Shown one piece after another: positions 8,935 to 19,218 of a stretch of DNA of 64,000 nucleotides. Below the pieces are notes generated by a model that did no database searches, had not been told where the DNA came from, and was given only the letters and a program-made list of their open reading frames with translations. Location of the stretch: NCBI GenBank assembly GCA_016178015.1, contig JACOUB010000007.1:62001-126000 (forward strand). Direction: 5' to 3'. A program made the translations under genes and the position numbers. Within the stretch, counting starts at the first letter, position 1. Each line of letters begins with the position of its first letter. Origin of the DNA: Methylocystis sp. (GTDB taxonomy: Bacteria; Pseudomonadota; Alphaproteobacteria; Rhizobiales; Beijerinckiaceae).

Positions 8935-9125
8935 CCCATCATTGCGAGGAGCGTGAGCTCCGAAGCAATCCAGAATTGCCTCACGGCCTCTGGAATCTTC
9001 GCCTCCGGCTCCAATGACGGCATTACGCATTAGGGCGAGACGTACACCCGATTGCCCGCCGTTAGCCCTTTGTTTGCCTTGATCGCGTTCTATGGGCTAT
9101 TGTTGCGAAACGAGCCGGGGAACCG

Positions 9126-10313
9126 ATGGCGACGCAATCCTCTCATTTCATCGCGCTGTCGGGCCTGGCGCTGATCTTTATCGGCGCCGGCGCGTTCGCG
9201 GCGTCGGAGCGCAACGCACTGCCAGAAAACGTGCGGATTGCCGCGCCAGCGCCGGTTTCCGGCGAGCCGTGGCATGACGGCCGCATCGCGCTGGCCGACC
9301 GCGTTTCCTCGCAGCCTTCCGCAGCGCTCGGCCCCGCGAGCACGCAACCAGAAACGCCGCGGCGCGCCGACCAACTGGCGCGCGCAATTGTGGCGGAAAA
9401 TGGCGCCCTGCTGCAGAATTTGCGCCGCCACGCCATCAAGGAGGCGCTCGAGCCGCCCAAGGCCGCAACGCCCGATTTCGAAACGGCCACGCTCGCGCCT
9501 GGCGATTTCGCCGCGCCGGCGCCGTCGTTCCGACCGCCGGAGCGCCAGGCGCTTGCGCCCGAGAGCGCGGTCGTTCCCTTGCCGCCTGTGCGACCCGGGG
9601 ACCTCGTCGCGCTTCCGTCAGCCGCGCCGACGCCCGCGCCGGGCGACGCATCGCCAACCGGCCGCGACGACGCTCCATTTCAAATGGGCAGCCGCGCCTT
9701 CGTGCGCATCTTCAAGCAAGAGGGACAATTGGAGCTGTGGCTCGAGCGCAATGGACGCTACGCGCTCTATCACACCTATCCTGTTTGCAAATGGTCGGGC
9801 CAGCTGGGGCCGAAGCTGAAGCAAGGCGATTATCAGTCGCCCGAAGGTTTTTACAGCGTCTCGGCGCGGCAGCTCAATCCAAATTCGCACTACCATCTTG
9901 CCTTCGATGTCGGCTTTCCCAACGCTTTCGATCGCCAGAACGGCCGCACCGGCGGCGCCGTGATGGTGCACGGCGACTGCAAGTCGGTCGGCTGCTTCGC
10001 CATGACCGACAAAGGCATCGATGAAATCTACGGTTTCGTCGAAGCCGCGATCAACGGCGGCCAGCGCGAGGTGCCGGTCCATATCTTCCCGTTCCGGATG
10101 ACCGACGAGGCGATCGCCAAGGAAACCGGGCACGGCTGGGCGTCGCTGTTGGGCGGCGGATCGTCCCCGCAGTGGAGCGCGTTCTGGCGCAATTTGAAAG
10201 ACGGCTACGACTTGTTCGAGCAGACGGGCGAGCCGCCGACCGCCTATGCCTGCGGCGACCATTACGCCTTCGGCCCGGCTGGCGCGGCTTGCACGCGCAT
10301 CGCGGGCTGGTGA
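9126..10313 (+). CDS. L,D-transpeptidase (YkuD/YafK-like) with N-terminal signal/anchor
   Basis: FVRIFKQEGQLELWLERNGRYALYHTYPVCKWSGQLGPKLKQGDYQSPEGFYSV...MVHGDCKSVGCFAMTDKGIDEIY. Confidence 0.85.
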   Translation: MATQSSHFIALSGLALIFIGAGAFAASERNALPENVRIAAPAPVSGEPWHDGRIALADRVSSQPSAALGPASTQPETPRRADQLARAIVAENGALLQNLRRHAIKEALEPPKAATPDFETATLAPGDFAAPAPSFRPPERQALAPESAVVPLPPVRPGDLVALPSAAPTPAPGDASPTGRDDAPFQMGSRAFVRIFKQEGQLELWLERNGRYALYHTYPVCKWSGQLGPKLKQGDYQSPEGFYSVSARQLNPNSHYHLAFDVGFPNAFDRQNGRTGGAVMVHGDCKSVGCFAMTDKGIDEIYGFVEAAINGGQREVPVHIFPFRMTDEAIAKETGHGWASLLGGGSSPQWSAFWRNLKDGYDLFEQTGEPPTAYACGDHYAFGPAGAACTRIAGW

Positions 10314-10323
10314 GCGAAAGCCC

Positions 10324-10386
10324 GAGCGCGCCTGAAGGCGCGCGGTCCAACCATTGGACTTGCGGACCGCGAGCCTTCAGTCTCGC
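10324..10386. repeat. REP-like palindrome (CCTGAAGGC-GCGGTCC core)
   Basis: gagcgcgcctgaaggcgcgcggtcc...ggaccgcgagccttcagtctcgc; same core as the MITE-like copies but lacks their ends. Confidence 0.75.
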
Positions 10387-10469
10387 TTCGTACGGTTTTC
10401 TTTGGATTTCCGATTGCTCGGCGCACGTGAGCGTTGGAAATACGCACAGGCGATCAACCGGAATTCACA

Positions 10470-10796
10470 TTACTTGTAGTCTTCCTTGCACTTGCCTTCT
10501 GATTTCTTCGCGACTTTCGCCCTCTGACGCTCGCAGTCGTTGCCATAGGTCTTGTTATCGCAACCGCAGACAGGCTTATAGATCTCGGTGCAGACCTCGG
10601 GAACGTTGACGCATTTCCCGGCGATGTCGGCGCCGCCGCATTGGCCTGGATCTGGATCGCACCAGAGCTTTCCATCGCACTGAAGGCCGGCGATCCCTCC
10701 GCAGGTCGCCCCGACGCCGGCCGCCAACGCAACGCCGCCCTTCCCGACCGCAACCGCTCCCACCAACGCCACAACGATGAGTAATGTGCGCAGCAT
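10470..10796 (-). CDS. Small secreted Cys-rich protein with Kazal-like domain
   Basis: Signal peptide MLRTLLIVVALVGAVAV...; CTEIYKPVCGCDNKTYGNDCERQRAKV matches the Kazal core. Confidence 0.8.
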   Translation of the reverse strand: MLRTLLIVVALVGAVAVGKGGVALAAGVGATCGGIAGLQCDGKLWCDPDPGQCGGADIAGKCVNVPEVCTEIYKPVCGCDNKTYGNDCERQRAKVAKKSEGKCKEDYK

Positions 10797-10931
10797 GTCC
10801 TTATCCTCCCTATTCTCAAACAACGGCAGGATAACGCTGCGCCAACACTTCGGTTCCACCGGCACGAGACACGACACGACAACGCCGAACAATCTGGATT
10901 TCGAGCCTGAGGCAATCAACCGCAATTCATA

Positions 10932-11246
10932 TTATTTGTAATCTTCCTTGCATGCGCCCTCTGATTTCTTCGCGACTTTCGCCTTCTCGCGTTCGCAGCC
11001 GTTGGTATACGTCTTATTGTCGCAGCCGCATTCCTGCGAGACAATCCGCGGACAAACAAATGGAAGCTCGATACATTTGCCGATAGTGGCCCCGCACGCA
11101 TCGGGCATACACCATAACTTTCCATCGCATTGTATCCCCGCGATTCCTCCACAGGCCGCTCCTACCCCGGCCGCCCATGCGGCTCCCGAGTTCGCCCCCG
11201 CCATCGCTCCAGCGAGCGCCAAAAAAATTACGTTCTTGCGCGACAT
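10932..11246 (-). CDS. Small secreted Cys-rich protein with Kazal-like domain (paralog)
   Basis: CPRIVSQECGCDNKTYTNGCEREKAKVAKKSEGACKEDYK; near-identical C-terminus to the 10470-10796 product. Confidence 0.8.
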   Translation of the reverse strand: MSRKNVIFLALAGAMAGANSGAAWAAGVGAACGGIAGIQCDGKLWCMPDACGATIGKCIELPFVCPRIVSQECGCDNKTYTNGCEREKAKVAKKSEGACKEDYK

Positions 11247-11351
11247 ATCCTTATCCTCCGTAATTGAATTGCAACGATAGGATAACGCCGCGACACAGCG
11301 CGCGTTCCGGCCGAGGGCAACCGATTTGAACGATGGCGGCTTTATTATCGT

Positions 11352-12449
11352 CTATGTATTGAATCTGAAATGCATCACGTCGCCGTCGGCGACGATGTAA
11401 TCCTTGCCCTCTAAACGCAGTTTGCCGCTCTCGCGCGCGCCGGCCTCGCCGCGCAGCGCCACGTAATCGTCGTAGCAAATGGTCTCGGCGCGGATAAAGC
11501 CCTTCTCGAAATCGGTGTGGATGGCGCCGGCGGCCTGCGGGGCGCGCGCCCCCTGTTCGATCGTCCAGGCGCGCGTCTCTTTCGGCCCGGCGGTGAAAAA
11601 AGTAACAAGATGCAAAAGATCATAGCCGGCGCGGATGACGCGATTGAGGCCCGGCTCATCCAGCCCCGCCGCCTCGAGATAATCCTTCTGCTCCTCGACG
11701 GGCAGAACGGCGATCTCGCTCTCGATCTTGGCCGAGACGACGACCGCCGCCGCGCCCTCCTGTCTCGCCCGCGCGGCGACTGTTCGTGCGAAAGCATTGC
11801 CGGCCGCGGCGGCGCTCTCCTCGACATTGCAGACGTAGAGCACGGGTTTCGACGACAGCAGGCCAAGCGCCACGAAAGCTGTGCGTTCGTCGGGCTTTCT
11901 CTCGACGAGCCGCGCCGGCTCGCCCCTCTGCAACAGTTCAAGACAGCGACGCATGAGGTCGAGCGCTTCCTTCGCCTCCTTGTCGCCGCCCTTGGCTTTC
12001 TTCTCCATCGGGACGATGCGCTTCTCCAAGCTTTCGAGATCGGCGAGCATGAGTTCGGTCTCGACGGTCTCGATGTCTCTGATCGGATCGACGCCGTCCT
12101 CGACATGCGTCACGTCGCCGTCCTCGAAACAGCGCACGACATGGGCGATGGCGTCGCACTCGCGAATATTGGCGAGAAACTGATTGCCGAGCCCCTCGCC
12201 CTTGGAGGCGCCGCGCACCAGGCCGGCGATGTCCACGAAGGTGAGACGCGTCGGAACGATTTGCTTGGAGAGGGCGATCTTCGCCAGTGCTTCGAGGCGC
12301 GGGTCCGGCACGGCGACATCGCCGACATTGGGCTCGATGGTGCAGAACGGATAATTCGCCGCCTGCGCCGCCGCCGTCTGCGTCAGCGCGTTGAAGAGGG
12401 TCGATTTGCCGACGTTGGGCAGACCGACGATGCCACATTTGAAGCCCAT
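11352..12449 (-). CDS. ychF: Redox-regulated ATPase/GTPase YchF
   Basis: MGFKCGIVGLPNVGKSTLFNALTQ...ANYPFCTIEPNVGDVAVPDPRL...IHTDFEKGFIRAETICYDDY. Confidence 0.95.
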   Translation of the reverse strand: MGFKCGIVGLPNVGKSTLFNALTQTAAAQAANYPFCTIEPNVGDVAVPDPRLEALAKIALSKQIVPTRLTFVDIAGLVRGASKGEGLGNQFLANIRECDAIAHVVRCFEDGDVTHVEDGVDPIRDIETVETELMLADLESLEKRIVPMEKKAKGGDKEAKEALDLMRRCLELLQRGEPARLVERKPDERTAFVALGLLSSKPVLYVCNVEESAAAAGNAFARTVAARARQEGAAAVVVSAKIESEIAVLPVEEQKDYLEAAGLDEPGLNRVIRAGYDLLHLVTFFTAGPKETRAWTIEQGARAPQAAGAIHTDFEKGFIRAETICYDDYVALRGEAGARESGKLRLEGKDYIVADGDVMHFRFNT

Positions 12450-12564
12450 GCGCGTCCCACGCCTCTCGCAAATTTTGGTTGCGCTGCGGTATGGGGGGGA
12501 CAACGCGAAAAGGCAAGGGGCGCGAGCGCTGCCTCTTCCGGAAGCCTGCAAGAAGACCGCGCCC

Positions 12565-14478
12565 TCAATAATTCAGGGTCGTTCCGGCGATGTGAAAGGT
12601 CACGAAGAACCACGCGACCATGACCGCGCTGGCGGCGATCAAGGAATGATGCGCGCGCGTCCATCTGCCGCCCACGCCCTTTCGCCAAAACTGCACGGCG
12701 ATCCACACAGTGGGAATGGCGCCGAGAACTCCCAGCCACGCAAGCGCGTAAAGTGTCACGAGCAATGGATCGAGAGCGTCGTTGAGGATCGTAAAATCCT
12801 TGCTCGAGAAGAAGAAGACGATCGATGCCGCGATCACGGCGACGTTGACGAGCGCCACCAATCTTGCGGTCACATACATGCGGCGATCGTCGGCGTCTTC
12901 GCTCCACGTCTTCTTGCGCCATCGCCGCCAAAGCGCTGCGGTCGGCCAGGCCAATAACGTGAGGAGTAAAACGACTGCGCTCGCGGCCATCGCTGGAACG
13001 ATGAAACGCGCATCAGAATGCCAGGGCACGCGCTGAAATTGCGTTGCAGGGCTTATGAATTGCCCACCGAACTCATTGGCGTCGTCGAAAACAAAGCGCC
13101 AATTTCTTGGCCCTTCGTACAAATTCGGTCCCAAGCGTTTCACCGCGATGTGTTCGCCGAAGGGCCAGATCGCAGAAGAGATGCTCGCGCGTCCCTCCTT
13201 GTCGATGCGGACGTAAAGCTGCGAGACGAGATCAGCGACCTTCACGAAAGTCGACTCAGCTCGCCGGCTCGAATGATAGACGCCGGCAATCTTCGAATTA
13301 TCCGCGAAGGCCGCGTTGCCTGGATTGTCCGCTTCGCCAGTCTTGGGTAGGAATCGTTCGGCGATTGCATTTGCGATCTGGGGCGTGTCCATTGTGGTTT
13401 GCATTCCGTCAAAAGAAACGAACACTCCAAACCCTTGCGCGGGGAGCAGTTCGAGATCGCTAAGGAAGGCCAATGTCCCGCCGCCATGACCAATGGCGTC
13501 GTAACCGTTGTGTTTGGTTCCGAAAAACGCCAGACCCAGATATCCAGCGGCTGTCGAATCCTGCGGCGCCGTCATTTCTTCCAGCCGCTCCTTCGAAAGA
13601 ATGCGGACGCCGTCGAGCGCGCCGCCATTCAGCAACGCGCGGATAAAACGCGCCATATCTGTTCCAGTCGCCGACAACGCGCCGGCTGGCGCGCCGGCGA
13701 TGGTTTCGAAAAACGGCAGCGGCTTGTCCGCAGCGCGATAGCCCTTGGCCATCATCGCCGCCAGCGTCTCTGGAAGAGGCTGCCGGAAGGTGGAACGGCT
13801 CATTCCAAGCGGTTCGAGAATGTGGCGCGCCACATAAGCGGCGAAGGGCTCTCCAGAAACGCGCTCAACGATGTAGCCCGCGAGCGCAAAACCGTAATTC
13901 GAATAGGCCGGAACATCGCCGCGAGGAAAGAGTCGCAGTGGTAGCGAGCGCGCTAGCCAGCGCCCCAGCAGCTCGGGTTCCCGATCCCTCGAAAAAAGGC
14001 TCTTCGCATGTTCCTCAAAGCCCGCGCGATGCGTCAACAGACGACGCAGCGTGACGGGAACGCCGCCTTCCGGCGTCGGAATAGGGAAGTCGAGATACTC
14101 CTCGACGTTTCGATCCAGGTCGAGCTTGCCCTGATCGACGAGTTGCATCACGGCGACGCCAGTGAAAAGCTTCGAGATGGACCCAGGACGCACCAATGTC
14201 GCATCGGCGGTAAATGGCCTTTTGGCTTCGATATCGGCAAGTCCATAGCCCTTGGCGAAAACCAAGCCCTCGCGCGTCGCCACGACCACAACGGCACCGG
14301 GGCCTTTGTGCTTGTTGATCCAATCCGACAGCAGCGGATCGATGACGTTCGCGAGATTGGCGGCGTCGAGTTCGGGCGGGGCTCGCGGCGTCGGCGTGTC
14401 TGCGACGGCGCAAGAGGCCAAGATGGCGAAAACCACAGACAAGGCGAAACGCGCCAGACCGGCGCAAAGAGGCTTCAT
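12565..14478 (-). CDS. Serine hydrolase, beta-lactamase family (class C-like) with C-terminal transmembrane segments
   Basis: GSISKLFTGVAVMQLVDQGKLDLDRNVEEYLDFPIP...RRLLTHRAGFEE...AYSNYGFALAGYIVERVSG. Confidence 0.88.
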   Translation of the reverse strand: MKPLCAGLARFALSVVFAILASCAVADTPTPRAPPELDAANLANVIDPLLSDWINKHKGPGAVVVVATREGLVFAKGYGLADIEAKRPFTADATLVRPGSISKLFTGVAVMQLVDQGKLDLDRNVEEYLDFPIPTPEGGVPVTLRRLLTHRAGFEEHAKSLFSRDREPELLGRWLARSLPLRLFPRGDVPAYSNYGFALAGYIVERVSGEPFAAYVARHILEPLGMSRSTFRQPLPETLAAMMAKGYRAADKPLPFFETIAGAPAGALSATGTDMARFIRALLNGGALDGVRILSKERLEEMTAPQDSTAAGYLGLAFFGTKHNGYDAIGHGGGTLAFLSDLELLPAQGFGVFVSFDGMQTTMDTPQIANAIAERFLPKTGEADNPGNAAFADNSKIAGVYHSSRRAESTFVKVADLVSQLYVRIDKEGRASISSAIWPFGEHIAVKRLGPNLYEGPRNWRFVFDDANEFGGQFISPATQFQRVPWHSDARFIVPAMAASAVVLLLTLLAWPTAALWRRWRKKTWSEDADDRRMYVTARLVALVNVAVIAASIVFFFSSKDFTILNDALDPLLVTLYALAWLGVLGAIPTVWIAVQFWRKGVGGRWTRAHHSLIAASAVMVAWFFVTFHIAGTTLNY

Positions 14479-14625
14479 GGAAATTCCTTTGCTGGACTTG
14501 CTCGCTTCATTACATAATCTTGCTCGCTTCTTAGATAATTATTCGCTCGGCGCAAGCTGAAAGCGCAATGAGCCGTGCAGTCGATATGGGTTGATCGCGG
14601 GCGCGGCGCAGACACGAAAGAGAAC

Positions 14626-16059
14626 ATGGGAATGAAACGCGCGACGCGATCGCCGAACGCCAGCGCCAAGGCGCTCGCCATACTTGCCATAATTGCCGCT
14701 ATGGTCCTCTACCTGCCTTTGTCGACCCCGGCTCACGCGCAGGATGACAGCGTCCCTCGCGCCGCTCCAGCTGCGCCGGCGGCTCCGCCGCTCGAGTCCC
14801 CTCCCGTGGACGCAGCGCCCAGCCGCCAGCAGCCGCCGCCACAAGAGGCCGCGCCGAATGGCGCCGCCGCAGAGCCAGGAGCGGAAGCGCCGGCCGCCGC
14901 GCCCACGGCCAAACCGAAGAAAAAGCGCCAGGCCAAACCGGCGCCGCCGCCGCGCGAGACGGCGTTGTCCGACGATCCGACGCCGATGTTGCAGCCCGAC
15001 ACCTTTTACGCCACCTCACAAGCCTCCGAGCGCTATGCCGCCATCGCCGACGCCGGCGGCTGGCCGAAGGTGGCGACGCCGCTGAAGCCGGGCGCGAAAG
15101 GCGCGGCGGTGAAGGCGCTGCGGCGAAGGCTCGCCGCCGAAGGCGACTTGCCGCCAAACGACGCCAACCGGGCTGCGTGGGATAGCGCGCTCACCGTGGC
15201 GGTGAAACATTTCCAATCCAGGATGGGGCTGCGCCAAACCGGCGTCGTCGCCGGCGCGACATTGCGACAACTAGACCTGCCCGCGGCGGCGCGCTTCCGG
15301 CAGCTGGCCTCCAGCGCGCAACGCCTCGCCGGCGTCGAGTTCCCATTCGGCCAGCGTTATGTTGTGGTCAATATCCCGGCGGCGGCCGTTGACGCGGTCG
15401 AGGACGACAGAGTGGCGCGCCGCTACACGGCGATCGTCGGCGACGTCGAACACCCGTCGCCCGAGGTCAACGTCAAGATCAGCGCGATCAATTTCAATCC
15501 GACTTGGACATTGCCGGCCTCGATCATCAAGAACGAGGTCATACCGAGAATGCGGCGTGATCCTTCGTATCTCACGCGCGCCCGCATCCGCGTGCTGGAT
15601 GCGCGCGGCCACGAGATCAATCCGCGGCGGGTGAATTGGTAGGGCGAACATGCCGCCCAGTTCACCTTGCGCCAAGATTCGGGCGCCCAGAATTCGCTGG
15701 GCTCGATCCGCATCTCCATGCCGAACAAAGATGCGGTCTACATGCATGACACGCCCGCGAAAGGGCTGTTTGCCAGCGACTACCGCTTCCTCTCGCATGG
15801 CTGCGTGCGCGTCGAAGGCGTCTATGACCTCGCCGCCTGGCTTTTGGAGGGCGCGCCCGGTTCGCCGACGGGAAATTGGGACAAAGAAGCAATCCTCGCG
15901 AAAATCGGCGAAGGCGAGCGCGAAGACGTTCGCCTGGCGCGTCCCGTGCCGGTGATCTGGGTCTACATGACCGGCTGGGCGTCGGCGGACGGCGCCGTGC
16001 ATTTCCGCGACGACATCTATGGCGCCGACGCTGTGGGCGACGCGCAGGGCGAGAGATGA
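14626..16059 (+). pseudogene. L,D-transpeptidase with peptidoglycan-binding domain, interrupted by an in-frame TAG at 15640-15642
   Basis: PG-binding-like and L,D-transpeptidase N-terminal sequence ends ...HEINPRRVNW*; the same frame continues GEHAAQFTLRQDSGAQNSLGSIRISMPNKDAVYMHDTPAKGLFASDYRFLSHGCVRVEGVYDLAAWLL. Confidence 0.88.
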
Positions 16060-16075
16060 GCGAGAGGCGATCGAC

Positions 16076-16312
16076 ATGAGAACGCGACTGACAGCGATTG
16101 TCGCGATCGTGGGATTGTCGCTGGCCGCGACGCTCCCGGCGATGGCGCAAGCGGGCCACCGGCATCGCTACTATCGCCACTACGTCCAGCCTCACGCTTA
16201 CGCGGTTCCCGCACTTGCCTGCCGGGCCATGTGTCCGCAAGACCTCTCGCCTTGCGATCCGATCTACTTCAAGACCGCGGACGGCAGATGCGCAGGGATC
16301 AGGACGCGGTAA
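16076..16312 (+). CDS. Small secreted His/Tyr-rich protein
   Basis: MRTRLTAIVAIVGLSLAATLPAMAQAGHRHRYYRHYVQPHAY...CRAMCPQDLSPCDPIYFKTADGRCAG. Confidence 0.6.
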   Translation: MRTRLTAIVAIVGLSLAATLPAMAQAGHRHRYYRHYVQPHAYAVPALACRAMCPQDLSPCDPIYFKTADGRCAGIRTR

Positions 16313-16504
16313 TACCATCGGCTTGCACGATGGTTCCCCGCATCGTCATGGCCGGGCTTGTCCCGGCCATCCACGCCAAGCCGCCACGCGGCGATAAACA
16401 GTCGAAGCGCTGCGCTTTTTCTTGCAACGAACATGCAGCGTCCCAGCGTGGATGCCCGCGACAAGCGCGGGCATGACGGCGATCAATGTTTTCGGCTGCT
16501 GGTC

Positions 16505-17323
16505 TCACTCCCCTCGCTCGCGCGCGCTCTCATGCCAGCGGCGCAAGCAGAGATGCGAGAGCAGCGCCAACGCGGCGTAAATGAGGACGCCGGTCAGCGA
16601 GATGAGCGCCAGCGCCGCGAACATGCGGGGGATGTCGAGACGATAGCCGGCTTCGGTGATGCGGAATGCGAGGCCCGCGCCCTGCCCCGCCGCGCCCGCC
16701 GCCAGCTCCGCCACGATGGCGCCGATCAGCGCCAAGCCGCCGCCGATGCGCAAGCCCGTGAAAAACTGCGGCAAAGCGGCCGGCGCCCGCAGATAGGCGA
16801 GCCTCTGCCAAGGCGAGGCCCGATAGAGATCGAAAAGATCGAGCAGCGCATGATCGACCGAGGCGAGCCCCAGCGACGTATTCGACAGGATCGGAAAAAA
16901 GGCGACGAGAAAGGCGCACACCAACACCGCCTCTTGCGGAGCGAGATAAACGAGCAGCAACGGCGCGATCGCGATGATCGGCGTGACTTGCAGCACGATG
17001 GCGAACGGCATGAGCGCACGCTCCAGCCATTTCGACTGGGCGATCGCCAGCGCCAGGGCAATGGCGCACAGGGTCGCCCAAAACAAAGCTTGAAACGTGA
17101 TGGTGAGCGTCACGACGAGCGATGGGAAAAGAATGTCGCGGTCTTTGACGAGGGTTTGCGCGATGAGGCTGGGCGCCGGCAGGACATAGGCCGGAATGGC
17201 GCCGATCCGCACCACTGCCTCCCAGGCGATCAGCCCGCCGCCCAAGACGACGGCCGGCAGAATAATATCGCGCCCGCTCGACGAACGCGTCGGCAGATAT
17301 TCGCCGGGCTCCGTAGCGCTCAT
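16505..17323 (-). CDS. ABC transporter permease (SsuC/ThiX-like)
   Basis: Hydrophobic BPD_transp-like protein; IALALAIAQSKWLERALMPFAIVLQVTPIIAIAPLLLVYL; 4-bp overlap with the ATPase gene. Confidence 0.85.
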   Translation of the reverse strand: MSATEPGEYLPTRSSSGRDIILPAVVLGGGLIAWEAVVRIGAIPAYVLPAPSLIAQTLVKDRDILFPSLVVTLTITFQALFWATLCAIALALAIAQSKWLERALMPFAIVLQVTPIIAIAPLLLVYLAPQEAVLVCAFLVAFFPILSNTSLGLASVDHALLDLFDLYRASPWQRLAYLRAPAALPQFFTGLRIGGGLALIGAIVAELAAGAAGQGAGLAFRITEAGYRLDIPRMFAALALISLTGVLIYAALALLSHLCLRRWHESARERGE

Positions 17324-18096
17324 AAAACCTGTTCTCCCATCGCGCCCTGCAGGGCTCGCGAGGCGCGCCGGCACAGGCAGGAAAATTGCATGCCCAATCG
17401 GAATTCCTCATCGCGAGGGACCTCGGGATCGACATCAATCTCGTCGACCACTCGCCCGCCGCGCGCCGCCAGGACGAGAATGCGCGTCGAAAGATAGACG
17501 CTCTCGTATACGGAATGCGTAACGAAGACGATCGTCGTCTCGAGCTCGCGCTTTAACGCAATGAGATCGTCTTCGAGCTTGAACCGCGTCACTTCGTCGA
17601 GCGCGGCGAAGGGCTCGTCCATCAACAACACGGCGGGGCGCGTGACCAGGGCGCGCGCGATGGCCGCGCGCATCTTCATGCCGCCAGAGAGTTCGCGCGG
17701 CAAGGCGCCCCGAAAGGCGGACAGACCAACGAGTTCCAGCGCCTCATCGACGCGCGGCGCGGCCGCGGCCCTCGAAACGCCGGCAAGACGCAAGGGAAGA
17801 TAGACATTGGCAAAGACGTCGGCCCAGGGCAGGAGCGTCGGCTCCTGAAAGACAAAGCCGACCCCGGGCAATGCGTTCGCATCTCTCCACGCAATGGCGC
17901 CGGATGTCGGCGCTAACAGCCCCGCGATGAGGCGCAGCACCGTTGATTTGCCGCAGCCCGAGGGTCCAAGCAGCGTCAATGTCTCGCCCTCGCGCACCTC
18001 CAGATCGACATCGCGCAACGCCATGACGCCATTGGCGAAGACCTTGCCGATCCCGCGCAAGGAGACGAAGGGCTTGGCCGCTGCGTTCATCAACAA
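17320..18096 (-). CDS. ABC transporter ATP-binding protein (nitrate/sulfonate/thiamine-precursor type)
   Basis: Walker A LLGPSGCGKSTVLRL, signature ELSGGMKMRAAIARAL, Walker B VLLMDEPFAALD. Confidence 0.95.
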   Translation of the reverse strand: MLMNAAAKPFVSLRGIGKVFANGVMALRDVDLEVREGETLTLLGPSGCGKSTVLRLIAGLLAPTSGAIAWRDANALPGVGFVFQEPTLLPWADVFANVYLPLRLAGVSRAAAAPRVDEALELVGLSAFRGALPRELSGGMKMRAAIARALVTRPAVLLMDEPFAALDEVTRFKLEDDLIALKRELETTIVFVTHSVYESVYLSTRILVLAARGGRVVDEIDVDPEVPRDEEFRLGMQFSCLCRRASRALQGAMGEQVL

Positions 18097-18100
18097 TTCC

Positions 18101-19111
18101 TCATCGCTGCGGTCGCAAGTCCAGCCCGACTTTCTTGTTGACGAAGCGCAGCGTGTAACCCTGGCGATAATCGAGACCCTCTGGAAACACTCCGGCGCGC
18201 CTCATCTTATCGAAAAAGTTGCGCATGCGCGCGTCGGTCATGGCGCCGACGCCGAGTTCGAGAGAATCGCCGGAATCGACGACGCCATGCTCTTTCATCT
18301 TGGCGATGGAAAAAGCAATCTGGCCATCGGACATTTCGGGATTGTCGCGTTTGATCGCGGCGTTCGCCGCGGCGTTGTCGCCATAAAGATAATGATACCA
18401 GCCGATAATCGAGGCGTCGACGAAGCGTTGCACGAGATCGGGGTTCTTGTCGATCGTCTCCTGGCGCGTCTCGATCAGCGTCGAATAGCTGTCGTAGCCG
18501 TAATCGGCGAGCAGGAAGACATTGGGCGCAAAGCCGCCCTGCCGCTCGATCTCATAAGGCTCGGAGGTGAGAAAGCCTTGCTGGATGGAATCCTGGTCGG
18601 CGATGAACGGCGCGGAGTTGAAGGCATAGGGTTTGACTTTTTCTTCCCTAAAGCCATACGCCTGCTTCAGCCACTGAAACACCGAGACAAGCATGTCGGC
18701 GCCCACGAACGCCGTCGCCTTGGGCAGGTCCTGGAAACGATCGAGGCCGCGGCCGGGGTGCGACATGAACACGACCGGATCGATCTGAAACAGGCTGGCG
18801 ACGGCGACGATCGGAACCTTCTGCGCGACGGCGGCGAAAGTCTGGATGAGATTGGCGCCCATGGCGAAATCGACGCGGCCCGTCGCCAACAGCAGCCGCG
18901 CGTTCGCCTGCGGACCGCCTGGCGCGATGGTCACGTCCAGCCCACAGCGCGCGTAAGTCCCATCGACGAGCGCCTGGTAGAAGCCGCCGTGCTCGGCCTG
19001 GGCGCGCCAGTTGGTGGCGAAGGTCACCTTGTCGAGCGCCCGCGCCGGCCGAGCGGCCAGCGGGGAAGACGCGAATACGAGCGCGGCGAGAATGGCGACG
19101 CGGCGGAGCAT
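18101..19111 (-). CDS. ABC transporter substrate-binding protein, NMT1/THI5-like
   Basis: DKVTFATNWRAQAEHGGFYQALVDGTYARCGLDVTIAPGGPQANARLLLATGRVDFAMGANL. Confidence 0.85.
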   Translation of the reverse strand: MLRRVAILAALVFASSPLAARPARALDKVTFATNWRAQAEHGGFYQALVDGTYARCGLDVTIAPGGPQANARLLLATGRVDFAMGANLIQTFAAVAQKVPIVAVASLFQIDPVVFMSHPGRGLDRFQDLPKATAFVGADMLVSVFQWLKQAYGFREEKVKPYAFNSAPFIADQDSIQQGFLTSEPYEIERQGGFAPNVFLLADYGYDSYSTLIETRQETIDKNPDLVQRFVDASIIGWYHYLYGDNAAANAAIKRDNPEMSDGQIAFSIAKMKEHGVVDSGDSLELGVGAMTDARMRNFFDKMRRAGVFPEGLDYRQGYTLRFVNKKVGLDLRPQR

Positions 19112-19218
19112 GGACGTTTCTCCAAGATCGCTCTGTTGTCGCGAGTTGGCCGCACAGAGGCAAGAGCGTTCTATTTTCGCTATGGCGATACGCGCGCCAG
19201 GGGGTTAGCTTGCGTCCC

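Noticed and set aside
8935-9020. cattgcgaggagcgtgagctccgaagcaatccagaattgcctc repeat after the aminopeptidase gene
   Set aside because: Matches the style of frequent dispersed intergenic repeats; single copy in this window, so no stronger claim.
16320-16490. gtcatggccgggcttgtcccggccatccacgcc ... gcgtggatgcccgcgacaagcgcgggcatgac inverted repeat
   Set aside because: Looks like a common intergenic dispersed repeat of alphaproteobacteria; no evidence here of a specific function.
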